Assembly (NCBI GenBank): GCA_903935335.1
Contig: CAIZRG010000017.1
Coordinates: 99,984 to 163,983, forward strand
Reading direction: 5' to 3'
Source: Oligoflexia bacterium
Lineage (GTDB): Bacteria > Bdellovibrionota > UBA1018
DNA length: 64,000 nucleotides
Shown: positions 27,423-37,568 of the stretch, piece by piece
How the letters are laid out: every line of letters begins with the position of its first letter
Numbering within the stretch: the first letter of the stretch is position 1
Program-made: the position numbers and the translations under genes
The notes under the pieces: generated by a model
The model's input: the letters and a program-made list of their open reading frames with translations, nothing else
Database searches by the model: none
Told to the model about the DNA's origin: nothing

Positions 27423-29368
27423 TTCTGGTCATGAGAAGACGTCTGAGTAGATTTTGACTGTTTTTCATGATCCACATAAGTGTACCCATTGAGAACTTCT
27501 TCATAGAGTTTTTGTAACTCAACGCCTTCCCTAGGCTTAATTTGCCCTTCTCGAACTTTAGAATCAATCTGTTCTTTGACTCTTTTTTCTAGATCTGTTC
27601 CACTGTACTGAATCCAAGAAAGAACGCCTGCAATCGTATTTCCCTTAATGACTTCTTCAATATAATACCCGCCAGGTTCAGTCTCATCCAAAAAAACATG
27701 AACTTCGTTCACACGGCCAAAAAGGTTGTGTAAATCACCCATAATATCCTGATAGGCTCCCATCAAGAAAAAACCGAGATAATAGGTATCCTGGTTTTTT
27801 AAGGTATGTAAAGCAAGCGTGTCCTTAATATCTCTGAGATCAATGAACTTACCCACCTTTCCATCCGAATCACATGTAATATCCACCAATGTCGCTTGTC
27901 GGATAGGCTCCTCATCATGACGATGAATAGGAACAATGGGAAAAAGATGCTGAATTGCCCAGTGATCTGGCATCGACTGAAACAAAGAAAAATTACAAAG
28001 GTACTGATCAGCTAAATGCTTGTTTAACGCCTCAATTTCATCGGGCACATACCGTAAATGAGCTGCGTTCTTATGAATGACCTTGCAAACTTGCCAAAAC
28101 AAGGACTCCACCTTGGCCTTATCTTCAAGAGATAAAAACCCTAGCTTAAACATGCTTAAAGCTTCTTCTTTTCTTTGAACTGCGTCGTGAAAGTGCTCAA
28201 GAAGATTCTTTGAAGATAAATTCTGAGACAAATATCTCATTTCCTTAACAACTGCAGTCTCATCCTCTGTTTCTTCTAAAACAATAGGAGTTGAGCCTAC
28301 CTCAATACTCCCAAAAACATTGACGACCAAGACTGAATGATGAGCTACCAAGGCCCTTCCACTTTCTGAAACAATATGAGGTTCAGGCACTTCCTCAGCA
28401 ATACAGACTTCTTTGATAGAATAAACGACATCACTTACATATTCATTTAAAGAATAGTTAATCGAACTTTCGAAACTTGTTCTTGAGCCATCATAATCCA
28501 CTCCCAGTCCCCCTCCAACATCGAGAAACTCAAGAGCAATTCCCATTTTTCTAAGCTTTGCGTAAATTCGAGTTCCTTCTTTGACAGCATCTTTAATCGT
28601 CTTAATATTGGTAATCTGGGATCCAATATGAAAATGAAGAAGCTTAAAGCTATCTTGCAATCCCTCCTGTTTGAGCACATGCACTGCATGAATCAGCTCG
28701 GGGGTGGTAAGACCAAATTTAGCAGACTCACCTCCACTGGACTCCCATTTGCCACTTCCCTTGGAGTAAAGTTTGGAGCGTATTCCAATCAGTGGAGTCA
28801 CTGATAACTCTTTAGCCACACTGATCACTTGAAAAAGCTCAGAAAGTTTTTCAACAACAATAATAACTTTCTTGCCAAGCTTGAGTCCCATTAAAGCTAA
28901 CTTAATAAAGGCATAATCTTTGTAGCCATTACAAATAATTAAAGAACCAGGCGTTGTATTCATCGCAATCACTGCGGTTAACTCTGCTTTAGATCCTGCT
29001 TCTAATCCAAAGTTATAGGGCCGACCGGCATCAATAATTTCCTCGACTACCTCTCTCATCTGATTGACCTTGATCGGATACACACCCTGGTACTGGCCTT
29101 GATAACCAAACTCTGCAATCGCCTTACGAAAGGATTCATTGAGATTAACGACCCGATGACGAATGATATCTTGAAATCGAATGAGGACAGGTAACCCCAA
29201 GCCCTCAACCCGAGCTTCGTCAACAACACTTTTGAGGTCAATCCCAAGACCTTCTCCTCTTCGAGGATGAACGGTCAAATTTCCAGACGGATTAATGCTG
29301 AAATACTGATCTCCCCAGTTCTCAATATTATACAATTTTAAAGAATCAGAAATACTCCAAGTTTTCAT
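27419..29368 (-). CDS. speA: biosynthetic arginine decarboxylase
   Basis: SpeA turns arginine into agmatine with PLP, the first step of the agmatine route to putrescine. The PLP-binding lysine is in GVYPIKVNQMREVVEEI, and FHIGSQITN and FLDVGGGLGVDYDGS (the substrate/PLP loop) follow, with DYVSDVVY and the large C-terminal insert of the family. Length is 649 residues from the ATG at 29368 (MKTWSISDSLKLYNIENWGD), which has AGGGA nine bases upstream; an in-frame start at 29398 exists. The gene is convergent with the secreted-protein gene and lies next to rnpB. Confidence 0.96.
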   Translation of the reverse strand: MKTWSISDSLKLYNIENWGDQYFSINPSGNLTVHPRRGEGLGIDLKSVVDEARVEGLGLPVLIRFQDIIRHRVVNLNESFRKAIAEFGYQGQYQGVYPIKVNQMREVVEEIIDAGRPYNFGLEAGSKAELTAVIAMNTTPGSLIICNGYKDYAFIKLALMGLKLGKKVIIVVEKLSELFQVISVAKELSVTPLIGIRSKLYSKGSGKWESSGGESAKFGLTTPELIHAVHVLKQEGLQDSFKLLHFHIGSQITNIKTIKDAVKEGTRIYAKLRKMGIALEFLDVGGGLGVDYDGSRTSFESSINYSLNEYVSDVVYSIKEVCIAEEVPEPHIVSESGRALVAHHSVLVVNVFGSIEVGSTPIVLEETEDETAVVKEMRYLSQNLSSKNLLEHFHDAVQRKEEALSMFKLGFLSLEDKAKVESLFWQVCKVIHKNAAHLRYVPDEIEALNKHLADQYLCNFSLFQSMPDHWAIQHLFPIVPIHRHDEEPIRQATLVDITCDSDGKVGKFIDLRDIKDTLALHTLKNQDTYYLGFFLMGAYQDIMGDLHNLFGRVNEVHVFLDETEPGGYYIEEVIKGNTIAGVLSWIQYSGTDLEKRVKEQIDSKVREGQIKPREGVELQKLYEEVLNGYTYVDHEKQSKSTQTSSHDQN

Positions 29369-29425
29369 ATCTTGAGTCCCTATTTTCTCGCGAACCAAAT
29401 CGCCAAGCTTGTCAAATTCAAAAAA

Positions 29426-29811
29426 ATGCGCAGAACTGTAAGCCGGGTTCTGTCTTCGATATTTAAAATATCGGAGGTGACCATTCCTCTAGGGCCTTTG
29501 TTGCCAAAAACCTCAAGCGGCCTTACCCGGAAGTATAAACCAAGCAGATCTAGAACTTCCCTATTTGGCCTTGCTCCAGGTAGGGTTTGCCATGCCATCT
29601 CCGTCACCGAAGATGCGGTAAGCTCTTACCTCACCGTTTCACCCTAACCGTCTGAAATCTCAAACGGCGGTTTATTTTCTGTTGCACTATCCGTCACTCC
29701 TTCTTTAAAAAGAAGTGCCTGGCCGTTAACCAGTACCTTGCTTTACGGAGCCCGGACTTTCCTCCCGTAGCTGAATCAATCCAACTACCAGCGATCACCC
29801 GTTCTGCGCTC
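29426..29811 (-). ncRNA. rnpB: RNase P RNA, bacterial type A
   Basis: The RNA component of RNase P, which cuts the 5' leader from tRNA precursors. On the minus strand the P1 helix pairs GCGCAGAAC at the 5' end with GTTCTGCGC at the 3' end. Conserved blocks present include GAGGAAAGTCCGGGCTCC near the 5' end and, at the 3' end, AGACAGAACCCGGCTTAC. The span of about 385 bases is typical. A T-rich stretch after the 3' end may terminate transcription. It lies between speA and the zinc-ribbon protein gene. Confidence 0.93.
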
Positions 29812-29902
29812 AGTTGTGTTTATCATGGGAAGATCTTCAAAACTATATTTTTCAAGATTGTAAAATCAGAATATCTGCCCTGATCTTTCAATTTTAGAAA
29901 CT

Positions 29903-30649
29903 CTAATCCTTTGCTACCAAGGGCACAGTCAAAGGAACAAATAAGAGCCGATGACAGCTGGGACAAGAATGTAAAGTCAATGCTCTTTGAACCTCATTAT
30001 AAAGCTGAGCTGGAACCATCATATTACATCCCTTACATCTTCCTGCCACTGCAGGAACAATCCCTATCCCTCCCCGTGCTCCCCGAACCCGATCATATTG
30101 AACTAGGATTTTTTGATCGACTTGAGAACAAAACTGAGCTCTTTCTGCTAACAGAGAGTCAATGTCTGTCTTGTACTGATGAACTTGACCCAAAACCACG
30201 CTCGCTTGACTCTCCCTTTCCGTTTGAATTTTTTCAACTTCTTGCGTAATGAGTTCAACTTCTTTTTTTAAACTTTCAAGCTCTTGCAAAAATTTCTGAT
30301 CTTGCTCTTCTAAACCAGAGCTTAATTTTTTTAATTGCTCGATCTCTTTAGTAGCAGCCTGAAACTCTTGAGCGTTATGAACTTGTTCCAACTTGCTATT
30401 GGACCGAACGAGTCGATCTTGATTGAGATCTAAGGCAGATCTGGCTTGTTTATGAGCCTTCTCAATTTCCTCCATCTGCTGCTTTTTGGCATCCAAAGAC
30501 TGTCGAAGCTTCAATAAAGAATCATCCACAGTCTTTAAGCCTGCTGGCAAAGCATTTTCATATTTTTTCAAAGAATCAATTTTTAAATCTAACTCTTGTA
30601 AATTTTCCAAACTCTTGAGCTGATCCACTAAGGGAAACGGCTGACTCAC
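29903..30649 (-). CDS. zinc-ribbon coiled-coil protein, CT398/DUF164 type
   Basis: The 248-residue product is a long coiled coil (residues about 10-180; EELDLKIDSLKKYE, KLEQVHNAQEF, KKEVELITQEVEKIQ) and a C-terminal zinc ribbon with CKGC and CPSC pairs (residues about 206-235). This arrangement matches the CT398-type family, whose role is unclear but which has been tied to flagellar or secretion chaperoning in some bacteria. Its start overlaps the stop of the Nif3-like gene by four bases, the common neighbour of this family. Confidence 0.88.
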   Translation of the reverse strand: MSQPFPLVDQLKSLENLQELDLKIDSLKKYENALPAGLKTVDDSLLKLRQSLDAKKQQMEEIEKAHKQARSALDLNQDRLVRSNSKLEQVHNAQEFQAATKEIEQLKKLSSGLEEQDQKFLQELESLKKEVELITQEVEKIQTERESQASVVLGQVHQYKTDIDSLLAERAQFCSQVDQKILVQYDRVRGARGGIGIVPAVAGRCKGCNMMVPAQLYNEVQRALTLHSCPSCHRLLFVPLTVPLVAKD

Positions 30650-31773
30650 TCCATACCTCCTAAAAATATCTGCGTCGGTGTTTGAACTTCAACAATCCCT
30701 AAGCAAAGAACAGAAAGCCAATCTTTCATGATTTCAATAAAAAATCGCTCACTTTCACGATGTCCTAGCTCCATCACAGCCATCCCTCGATGAAACGCCC
30801 CGAGTGCTGGGTGATAGCCCGCTTCTCCCGTGATAAATACATCACATTTTACCGAAGAAGCGGCCTTTAAAAGAGAGACCCCCTTCCCCGCAACAAAACC
30901 GACTCTTGTTACAGTAGAAGGGACAGGACTTGTTATCCAAAACCCATTTATATTAAATAACTTTTTAACATCTTTAATAAAATCTGGAAAGGATTTAGTC
31001 ACAGGAAATTCACCCCAGAATCCATACCCAAGCCCTTTTATCTGTCCTTCAACAGAAGGAGCCTGCTGAACCCGGTAAAGATCATAAGCAACCTCTTCAT
31101 AAGGATGAGCCTCCAGAAGAACCTTGAGCACTGCTTTTTGCAATGTTTTTGGAAAAACCGTCTCCAGCCGTACTTCTGAGATTTTTTCAACTGTTTGACG
31201 TTTTCCCACAGCAGGGTGCGTGGTTTCATCCCCTCTAAAAGTCCCTTCTCCCACCACAGCAAAAGTACACAAATCATAATGACCGATCTGTCCAGCGCCT
31301 GCCCCAACGAGTGCTGCCCGAACTTCATCTAAGTTCTGAGCTGGAACAAAGGTCACAATCTTCATCAAGGAGTCAGACTCCTGGTCCCATAAACGGCCCC
31401 GGGGCTTAAGGTGAAGCCCTTTGCAAATCGTGTCCATGACTTCAAGTGCGCAGGTATCAAAATTGCTGTGATAAGCAGCTACTGCAATTCCGTGCTTCAG
31501 AGCTTCATAAATAGGAGTCCCTGCGACTATCTGCGATACCCCATGTCCAAAAATACAGGGGTGGTGATTGATAATAAGAGAATAATTGTTTTTGATGGCT
31601 AAATCGATCGCTTCAAATGTTAAATCAATTGAAACCACTACCCCTTGAGTGTTTTGTGAAGGGTCCCCCAATAATAAACCTACATTATCCCATGGGGCAG
31701 CTGCAGCCAAAGGCGCTTTTTCATTTAAAAATTGAAGAATATCTGAAATAGACCGTCTTGCTAAAGAGCTCAT
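30646..31773 (-). CDS. Nif3-like dinuclear metal-binding protein (YqfO type)
   Basis: A 375-residue member of the Nif3/DUF34 family, in the longer YqfO form with an inserted domain. AAAPWDNVGLLLGDP (N-terminal), NYSLIINHHPCIFG (metal-binding His pair) and VAAYHSNFD are typical, with GHRESERF near the C-terminus giving the last ligands. The insert, about residues 135-250, includes AHPYEEVAYDLY, a PII-like domain. Likely a metal-dependent hydrolase; substrate unknown. It begins 48 bases after the tRNA gene. Confidence 0.92.
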   Translation of the reverse strand: MSSLARRSISDILQFLNEKAPLAAAAPWDNVGLLLGDPSQNTQGVVVSIDLTFEAIDLAIKNNYSLIINHHPCIFGHGVSQIVAGTPIYEALKHGIAVAAYHSNFDTCALEVMDTICKGLHLKPRGRLWDQESDSLMKIVTFVPAQNLDEVRAALVGAGAGQIGHYDLCTFAVVGEGTFRGDETTHPAVGKRQTVEKISEVRLETVFPKTLQKAVLKVLLEAHPYEEVAYDLYRVQQAPSVEGQIKGLGYGFWGEFPVTKSFPDFIKDVKKLFNINGFWITSPVPSTVTRVGFVAGKGVSLLKAASSVKCDVFITGEAGYHPALGAFHRGMAVMELGHRESERFFIEIMKDWLSVLCLGIVEVQTPTQIFLGGME

Positions 31774-31820
31774 TTGTAATCTGGTTAGTAATCCCCTGAA
31801 CTGAAGTCAAGTAGATTTTA

Positions 31821-31897
31821 TGGTAGGCCCAGAGGGACTTGAACCCCCGACCAATCCGTTATGAGCGGACTGCTCTAACCAGCTGAGCTATGGGCCT
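31821..31897 (-). tRNA. tRNA with CAU anticodon, probably tRNA-Ile2 (lysidine type)
   Basis: Read on the minus strand, the acceptor stem AGGCCCA/TGGGCCT, the D arm GCTC/GAGC, the anticodon arm with loop CTCATAA and the T arm GGGGGTTCAAGTCCCTC all pair, and CCA is encoded at 31821-31823. The anticodon is CAU. The A1-U72 pair and resemblance to tRNA-Ile argue for the TilS-modified isoleucine tRNA reading AUA rather than elongator Met, but this needs identity-element analysis. The 5' end is two bases after the rpoD stop. Confidence 0.93.
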
Positions 31898-31899
31898 TC

Positions 31900-33741
31900 T
31901 TAAGAGTCAATAAAAGCCTTTAAAAGTTTAGCTCGAGAAGGATGCCTGAGCTTACGCAAAGCTTTGGCTTCAATCTGCCGAATTCTTTCCCGAGTCACAA
32001 AAAAATCTTGCCCGACCTCTTCTAAAGTATGATCAGACTTCTCCCCGATCCCAAATCTCATCCGAAGAACTTTTTCTTCTCGCGGAGTCAGGGTCGCTAA
32101 AACTTTGCGGGTCTGCTCTGATAAATTAATATTCATCACTGCATCTGCAGGGTTAATAATTTTCTTGTCCTCAATGAAATCTCCCAAATAAGAGTCCTCT
32201 TCTTCACCAATAGGAGTTTCTAAAGAAATGGGCTCTTTTGCAATTTTAAGAACTTTTCGAACCTTATCGACCGGCAGCTCCATCTTTACAGCCACTTCCT
32301 CTGGAGTAGGCTCACGCCCTAACTGCTGAACTAAAAGCCGAGAGGTCCGAATCAATTTGTTAATGGTTTCAATCATGTGGACCGGAATACGAATCGTTCT
32401 CGCCTGATCCGCAATAGCCCGAGTAATTGCCTGACGAATCCACCAGGTAGCATAAGTAGAAAATTTATATCCACGGCGATACTCAAACTTATCAACCGCT
32501 TTCATCAGACCAATATTCCCTTCTTGAATCAAATCAAGAAATTGCAAACCCCGATTCGTATATTTTTTAGCAATGGAGACCACTAAACGGAGATTCGCTT
32601 CGACCAACTCACTTTTGGCCTGATCTGCCTTTCTTTCTCCAATCGTTAAGGTGTTGTGAATCCGATGCAATTCATCAACAGCAATTCCAGCCTCTTGCTC
32701 GAGTCGACTGAGTTTTTCATCAATTTCATCTTCACTGAGAACTAACTGAGCAAGCTTTTGCTCAGTAACATCATATTCTTTACAAAGAAGAACGTGCGGC
32801 TCAGAGACTTCTTTAAATTCACGACTGATCTCATGCATTTCCTGGATATTTTTAACCCCAAGGAAATCAAAAATTTTCTTTCGATCATCTAAGTATTCCC
32901 TCCCCCGAGACCAGTAGCCTTTAATCTTGCCAGAAAGTTGGTTAATCGTTTTGCGATTAAAAGCAATGTCCTGAAAAGCAATTTCTACCTGTTGTTCCCT
33001 TTTTTTTATTTCTTGAAGAAACTGCTCTTTGGATTTTGCAGCTGCTTTCTTCGCATCTGCAGTTAAAGCTGGGTCATCAACTTTTTCTTGATAAACAACC
33101 AATGACTTTACTTTTGCAATGGCTCCTAATACTTTTTCAAGATATTTTTTTTCATCATCCATCGAGACTTCTTCGTCCACTCCTCGGATGACATCTTTCA
33201 CTTTTGTTCGAGCCGTTTCAAGACGCTCCCCTAAATCCACAATCGCTAAAGTTCCAAGCTTGGAAGCCAAAAGAGCACGAAGAATATCGACTTCCCCCTC
33301 TTCAATCCTTTTAGCAATCTCGACCTCTCCCTCTCTCGTCAGCAGGGAAACACTTCCCATTTTCTTTAAATAAAGTTTAACAGGATCCGCGCCCCGAACA
33401 AGGTCTGCTGCAACAGGAGCTTCCTCTCCCGCTTCGTCTCCCTGAGCGACTACCACAGCACCTAAAGGCATTTCCTCACTGTCATCATCCTCATCGGAAT
33501 CTTTAGGGCGCTTGGTTGAATCAATAACCTCAATCTCATTTTCAGAAAGTAAGTTCATCACCTCATCAATCGCCTGAGAAGTAATGATCTCTGGAGGCAT
33601 CAGCTCGTTCACCTCTTCATACGTGAGGTATCCTCGCTGAACCCCCATATCGAGGAGTTTTTTGATTTCTTTATTCTTATTTAAAGAGTTTCCACTCTCA
33701 GATTTTTGAGAGGGCAAGGCAGTATCCTTATTCTTCGTCAT
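31900..33741 (-). CDS. rpoD: RNA polymerase primary sigma factor RpoD
   Basis: The housekeeping sigma-70. The 613-residue product has region 1.1 at the N-terminus ([19 protein letters not shown]), an acidic spacer, region 1.2 ([21 protein letters not shown]), the non-conserved region, then region 2 ([41 protein letters not shown] and [15 protein letters not shown]), region 3 ([12 protein letters not shown]) and region 4.2 ([20 protein letters not shown]). It overlaps dnaG by 14 bases. It is the last protein gene of the macromolecular-synthesis operon and is followed directly by a tRNA. Confidence 0.99.
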   Translation of the reverse strand: MTKNKDTALPSQKSESGNSLNKNKEIKKLLDMGVQRGYLTYEEVNELMPPEIITSQAIDEVMNLLSENEIEVIDSTKRPKDSDEDDDSEEMPLGAVVVAQGDEAGEEAPVAADLVRGADPVKLYLKKMGSVSLLTREGEVEIAKRIEEGEVDILRALLASKLGTLAIVDLGERLETARTKVKDVIRGVDEEVSMDDEKKYLEKVLGAIAKVKSLVVYQEKVDDPALTADAKKAAAKSKEQFLQEIKKREQQVEIAFQDIAFNRKTINQLSGKIKGYWSRGREYLDDRKKIFDFLGVKNIQEMHEISREFKEVSEPHVLLCKEYDVTEQKLAQLVLSEDEIDEKLSRLEQEAGIAVDELHRIHNTLTIGERKADQAKSELVEANLRLVVSIAKKYTNRGLQFLDLIQEGNIGLMKAVDKFEYRRGYKFSTYATWWIRQAITRAIADQARTIRIPVHMIETINKLIRTSRLLVQQLGREPTPEEVAVKMELPVDKVRKVLKIAKEPISLETPIGEEEDSYLGDFIEDKKIINPADAVMNINLSEQTRKVLATLTPREEKVLRMRFGIGEKSDHTLEEVGQDFFVTRERIRQIEAKALRKLRHPSRAKLLKAFIDS

Positions 33742-35647
33742 AGAAGTTGGTAAATTCCTTTATTTTGCGTTGAACGTCAAGGTATTCTTTCAATAGTTGA
33801 CTGTGCTGGCCAGAGTCTTCCCGAATCTTAGGATCCTTCATAGCAGACTCGATTCGATGCGAAAACCGCTTCCAGGTCCTTCCTAAACTTTTCATTAAAG
33901 CTCCCTTGAAAGTATCTAAATCGACAGCAGGCCCTACAGATAAAAGAGCCTCTATCATCATGGATCGTACCTGGTGATCCAACTCAGGACCTAGGAAAAT
34001 CTTAGGTTGAGTTCTTAATTGATCAAATACTTGTGAACCTTCCGGCTGTGAAAACAAGAAGGCTACAAAATTCCTAGCCGGAGCATACTCCACTAAATCA
34101 CTTAAAACCAAGTGAGGAGGCAAGTCACCTTTGACCTCAAGCCAGGCTTGTACACAAGCTTGGCTCGCTGCTACCCCTTTTAAAAGGATTTGATCCGATT
34201 GCAGCATTGCAGGACTTTGGGCAGCACTCCCGGAAACACCTTGTCGTAAATTTTGAGCTCCATACGTCTTCCTAAACGGGATCTTAGATCCCTTTCCCAT
34301 CGCTTGCTCTAAAAGAGAACGAGAAAGACCCAAACGACTTTGAATGGATTCTAACCGAACTTCTCTTCCAACAGGATCTTGAAATCGAGCCAACCATGCC
34401 CCCATCTTTTTTAAAGCTTGCGATAAGCCTTCAGGAGACTCCTGAGCTTGCCGAATCGCTGCTTCAGTTTTTAAATCTAAAATAGCCTGAGATCCTTTCA
34501 AAATCTCAGACATCTGCTCGACTCCCTCTTTTGATATCTTTTTGAGTTCAGAATCAAATAGAATCTCATCAGGATCCAAATCTTTTGGCATCCGAGCCTG
34601 ATAAAGAACCTGCCCTAAATCCAGTCCGAGCTCCATTGCTTTCTCCGTTGCATTGTCTCCGGCCTGATCTCCATCAAAAAGAACAATAACCCGATTGGCT
34701 AACCTTCTAAAAATCGAAAGATGATCGGCCGTCAAAGCTGTACCACTAATCCCTACCACATTCTGAAACCCTGCAGCCTGCATTGCCAGAACATCAAAAT
34801 ACCCCTCAACCAAAATAATTTCATCCTGACTTCGAATATGCTTTTGAGCTTGCCAAAGACCATAAACCAACTGACTCTTATGAAAAATAAATGACTCTGA
34901 AGAATTTAAATACTTCGGAGCATCTGAACTTAAAGACCTCCCTCCGAATCCAGCCACCCTCCCACGTAAGTTTAAGACAGGAAAAATAATCCGGTTCCTA
35001 AAGAGGTCAAAATATCCAGGCCCGTCTTTTCTCCCACTGCCATTCTGCCTAGAAGGTCGAATCAACCCAAGCTCAACAGCAATCTCAAGAGGAGCCTTTT
35101 GTGTTTTTAAGTGCTGGGCTAGTAAATCCCAAGAAGGAGGTGCCCACCCTAAATAAAAAGATTTCACTCCTTCTTCATCAACTCCACGAAGCCTACAATA
35201 CTCCTGTGCATGAGGATCCTGAATGAAGTTCTGATGAAAAAAAGCAGCTGAAAATCGATTCAGCTTATAGGCTAAGGTCTCTTTTTGGTTCTGAGTGGAT
35301 CTGTCCTCTTGCGCTTGAGAACCCCCTGGCTTTCTATTCCAGTTTTGAGGTAAAGGGATCCGAGCGCGATCCGCCAGTTCCTTCACCGCCTCAGGAAAGC
35401 TAATGCCGAGTACCTCCATGGTAAACGTCACTAAATCCCCCCCCCGCTTACATCCATGACAATGGTACAATTGCTTATTTTCACTCACACTAAAAGAAGG
35501 AGTCTTTTCTGCGTGAAAAGGACAAAGACCTGAAAAATTCGATCCAGACCGCCTAAGAACAACGTGCTCCCCAACTATTTCAAGGATGTTCACTGCATTC
35601 TTAATTTTCTGGAGCAACTCAGATGAAAGATTTTCCTTTCTGATCAT
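33728..35647 (-). CDS. dnaG: DNA primase
   Basis: DnaG makes RNA primers for replication. The 639-residue product has the N-terminal zinc domain ([15 protein letters not shown] and [11 protein letters not shown]), the RNA-polymerase core ([20 protein letters not shown]) and the Toprim fold with the catalytic Glu in [12 protein letters not shown] and the two Asp in [14 protein letters not shown]. The C-terminal part is the helicase-binding region, more variable. It lies between yqeY and rpoD, the classic operon order. Confidence 0.98.
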   Translation of the reverse strand: MIRKENLSSELLQKIKNAVNILEIVGEHVVLRRSGSNFSGLCPFHAEKTPSFSVSENKQLYHCHGCKRGGDLVTFTMEVLGISFPEAVKELADRARIPLPQNWNRKPGGSQAQEDRSTQNQKETLAYKLNRFSAAFFHQNFIQDPHAQEYCRLRGVDEEGVKSFYLGWAPPSWDLLAQHLKTQKAPLEIAVELGLIRPSRQNGSGRKDGPGYFDLFRNRIIFPVLNLRGRVAGFGGRSLSSDAPKYLNSSESFIFHKSQLVYGLWQAQKHIRSQDEIILVEGYFDVLAMQAAGFQNVVGISGTALTADHLSIFRRLANRVIVLFDGDQAGDNATEKAMELGLDLGQVLYQARMPKDLDPDEILFDSELKKISKEGVEQMSEILKGSQAILDLKTEAAIRQAQESPEGLSQALKKMGAWLARFQDPVGREVRLESIQSRLGLSRSLLEQAMGKGSKIPFRKTYGAQNLRQGVSGSAAQSPAMLQSDQILLKGVAASQACVQAWLEVKGDLPPHLVLSDLVEYAPARNFVAFLFSQPEGSQVFDQLRTQPKIFLGPELDHQVRSMMIEALLSVGPAVDLDTFKGALMKSLGRTWKRFSHRIESAMKDPKIREDSGQHSQLLKEYLDVQRKIKEFTNFYDEE

Positions 35648-35696
35648 AGTTTTTGCGTAAAATAAAGCAGGCCAAAAAAATCAAACCCTGTACGAG

Positions 35697-36149
35697 TCAG
35701 CCCTGACCTAACTTTTCACGAACCAGCTGACTCACTTGCTTTCCATCAGCTCTGCCTTGAACTTTCTTCAATAAGAGTTTCATGACCTGACCCATATCTT
35801 TGGGTCCTGTGGCTTGAGCCTCAGTCACTGCCCATTGGACAAAATCTCTTAACTGAGCTTCGTCTAGAGGTTCTGGTAAAAAACTCCGTAAAAACTCAAG
35901 CTCAGCCTCCTCCTTGATCACAAGATCCTCTCTTCCCCCTTGCTTAAACTGCTCAATTGAATCTTGGCGCTGTTTGACCAAAGAACTGATGATCGGAATC
36001 ACACCCTCGTCTTCTAGAGTCACTCGGTCATCAATTTCTTTCTTGCGAATCGCTGCATGTAAATTGCGACAAAAAGTAAGCTTGTTTTTTTCGCCTGATT
36101 TCATAGCTGCTTTCATTTGATCAGCAAGCTTTTGCTTAATAGTACTCAT
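35697..36149 (-). CDS. YqeY/GatB-domain protein
   Basis: The 150-residue product contains MKAAMKSGEKNKLTFCRNLHAAI, then VKQRQDSIEQFKQGGREDLV, and ends in KKVQGRADGKQVSQLVREKL, a helical Yqey/GatB-like tail. The family is homologous to the tRNA-binding tail of GatB and is thought to touch tRNA metabolism, but the function is not established. It often sits between rpsU and dnaG, as it does here. The C-terminal GRADGKQVSQLVREKL is characteristic. Confidence 0.92.
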   Translation of the reverse strand: MSTIKQKLADQMKAAMKSGEKNKLTFCRNLHAAIRKKEIDDRVTLEDEGVIPIISSLVKQRQDSIEQFKQGGREDLVIKEEAELEFLRSFLPEPLDEAQLRDFVQWAVTEAQATGPKDMGQVMKLLLKKVQGRADGKQVSQLVREKLGQG

Positions 36150-36181
36150 AAATTTATAACCTAATGAACGTATGAAGCTTA

Positions 36182-36227
36182 GGCTGCAACCCTACCTTTT
36201 AAGATCCCAAAAAAGAGAGTTGCAGCC
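36182..36227 (-). repeat. inverted repeat between rpsU and yqeY
   Basis: GGCTGCAAC (36182-36190) and GTTGCAGCC (36219-36227) are perfect 9-base complements with a 28-base spacer. They lie in the 89-base gap after rpsU. The minus-strand RNA would form a stem with a large loop, which could weaken readthrough and adjust rpsU relative to dnaG/rpoD, as an attenuating terminator does in E. coli. There is no clear U-tract. Confidence 0.5.
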
Positions 36228-36238
36228 CATCCCAAACT

Positions 36239-36439
36239 TTAGACGCGAACCGGACGTCCGCCTTTTTTCACAAGACGCTTCCGAGCCAAAATAGCCTTCT
36301 TTTTACGCTTCACAGAAGGCTTTTCATAGGCCTCACGCTTTCTTACTTCTGAAAGAATTCCGGCCTTCTCACATTGCTTTTTGAACTTTTTGAGAGCAGC
36401 TTCAAAAGAATCTCCCTCTCGAATTACTATACCTGGCAT
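36239..36439 (-). CDS. rpsU: 30S ribosomal protein S21
   Basis: S21 is a small basic protein near the anti-Shine-Dalgarno end of 16S rRNA and helps translation initiation. The start at 36439 ([20 protein letters not shown]) follows a near-perfect AAGGAGGTGA site; an upstream in-frame codon would add six residues. The 66-residue product continues [19 protein letters not shown] and ends in a Lys/Arg-rich tail. It heads the rpsU-yqeY-dnaG-rpoD operon. The Shine-Dalgarno sequence is the strongest I found in the window. Confidence 0.97.
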   Translation of the reverse strand: MPGIVIREGDSFEAALKKFKKQCEKAGILSEVRKREAYEKPSVKRKKKAILARKRLVKKGGRPVRV

Positions 36440-36550
36440 ACGCTCACCTCCTTCCAAGTCAATCTTGAATGTAGAGGTTCTTAACTATAGGGATCCCCCA
36501 TAAAAAGCTAGGTAAACTTAGCTTCCTCAGTCATTCAAAAGTCAATCAAC

Positions 36551-36595
36551 AAAAAAGTCCTCGAAACCAAATCAATCTGAGCCAGCCTCGAGGAC
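36551..36595 (-). terminator. terminator after the mevalonate operon
   Basis: On the minus strand GTCCTCGA (36588-36595) pairs perfectly with TCGAGGAC (36557-36564) around 23 bases and is followed by six T residues. It lies about 60 bases after the mevalonate kinase stop. A second hairpin, GTTGGTACC with GGTAGCAAC (one mismatch, loop of four bases, 36601-36622), stands just before it. Together they separate the mevalonate operon from rpsU. The large loop makes this less standard than most terminators. Confidence 0.65.
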
Positions 36596-36653
36596 CCCTG
36601 GTTGCTACCCTACGGTACCAACGAGAATAAACTTTTATTTGTCACCTTATTAT

Positions 36654-37568
36654 TTAAATAGGTCGGCGCAATCCACTTGTCAAGCTCGGCTCAAAAGATT
36701 TCAGAGAATGACTCGGCCAAAGTGCCACGAGCATTCCTCCACCACCCGCACCTGTTAGCTTAACAGCGAGCGCCCCCTCCTCAATCAGCTGCTCTTTTAG
36801 TCTTTCAGCAGGCTCTGGAACCAACTGCCAAGTATCAAAACATTGATGAGCTCGCTTCATGGCTTTTTGAAGCAAATCAAGCCCCTCTTGACAACTGCCA
36901 GCATCATAGCGAATCAACCCTTCCAAAGCCCACCGTGAAGCGACACTCATCTCTTCATCAACACGAATGGCTAAAGCAGCAGACTCTTCCCGAAATTGCT
37001 CTACCCGTAAAACACAATCACTCGTTCTCGTCCTAAGATTCGTGTCATGCAGTGTAAAAAAAGGCAGCTTTTTTATCCCAATCAAATTCACGCCTTCACC
37101 CATGACATATGAAATCGGCTCACCATAAGAAATTGCCGCTACATCCATTCCACTGCTTCGGCCATGGAAACGGTGCTCTAAACGAGTTGCAAATTCAACC
37201 CAATCTTTCTCTTGAAGTCCCAGTGGCTCAGCCATCCAACGAGTCAAGGCCACACATAAAGCAGCCGAAGAACCTAAACCTGCTCCAATGGGAATCGTAC
37301 TCTTAATTTCCAGTTGTCCCGTCGGATAAACAAAAGTGTTACCCTCTTCTTCCCAAGCATCTGCAACTGAATCAAATAGTTCTTGAACCAATCCCTGAGC
37401 AGATTGAGGCATCACATTCAAATTCGAATTTGTTTTGAACTCAAAACAAAGACTCAATCCTACAGACTGATAAGGAACAGCAATGGCAGTTGCACCCCTT
37501 AAAACAGAATGCTCTCCCGTTAAAACCCACTTCCCGGAAACCTCTGTTTTAAAATCAGACCAATTCAT
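36654..37568 (-). CDS. mvk: mevalonate kinase (GHMP family)
   Basis: Probable mevalonate kinase, which phosphorylates mevalonate at O5. The 304-residue product has the GHMP N-terminal KWVLTGEHSVLRGATAIAVP, the ATP loop IPIGAGLGSSAALCVALTRW (motif 2, PXXXGLGSSAA) and the C-terminal VKLTGAGGGGMLVAL. EHRFHGRSSGMDVA holds the expected active-site Asp. It is the last gene of the mevalonate operon and overlaps mvaD by four bases. The call rests on family signatures and on the pathway context; another GHMP role is less likely. Confidence 0.88.
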   Translation of the reverse strand: MNWSDFKTEVSGKWVLTGEHSVLRGATAIAVPYQSVGLSLCFEFKTNSNLNVMPQSAQGLVQELFDSVADAWEEEGNTFVYPTGQLEIKSTIPIGAGLGSSAALCVALTRWMAEPLGLQEKDWVEFATRLEHRFHGRSSGMDVAAISYGEPISYVMGEGVNLIGIKKLPFFTLHDTNLRTRTSDCVLRVEQFREESAALAIRVDEEMSVASRWALEGLIRYDAGSCQEGLDLLQKAMKRAHQCFDTWQLVPEPAERLKEQLIEEGALAVKLTGAGGGGMLVALWPSHSLKSFEPSLTSGLRRPI

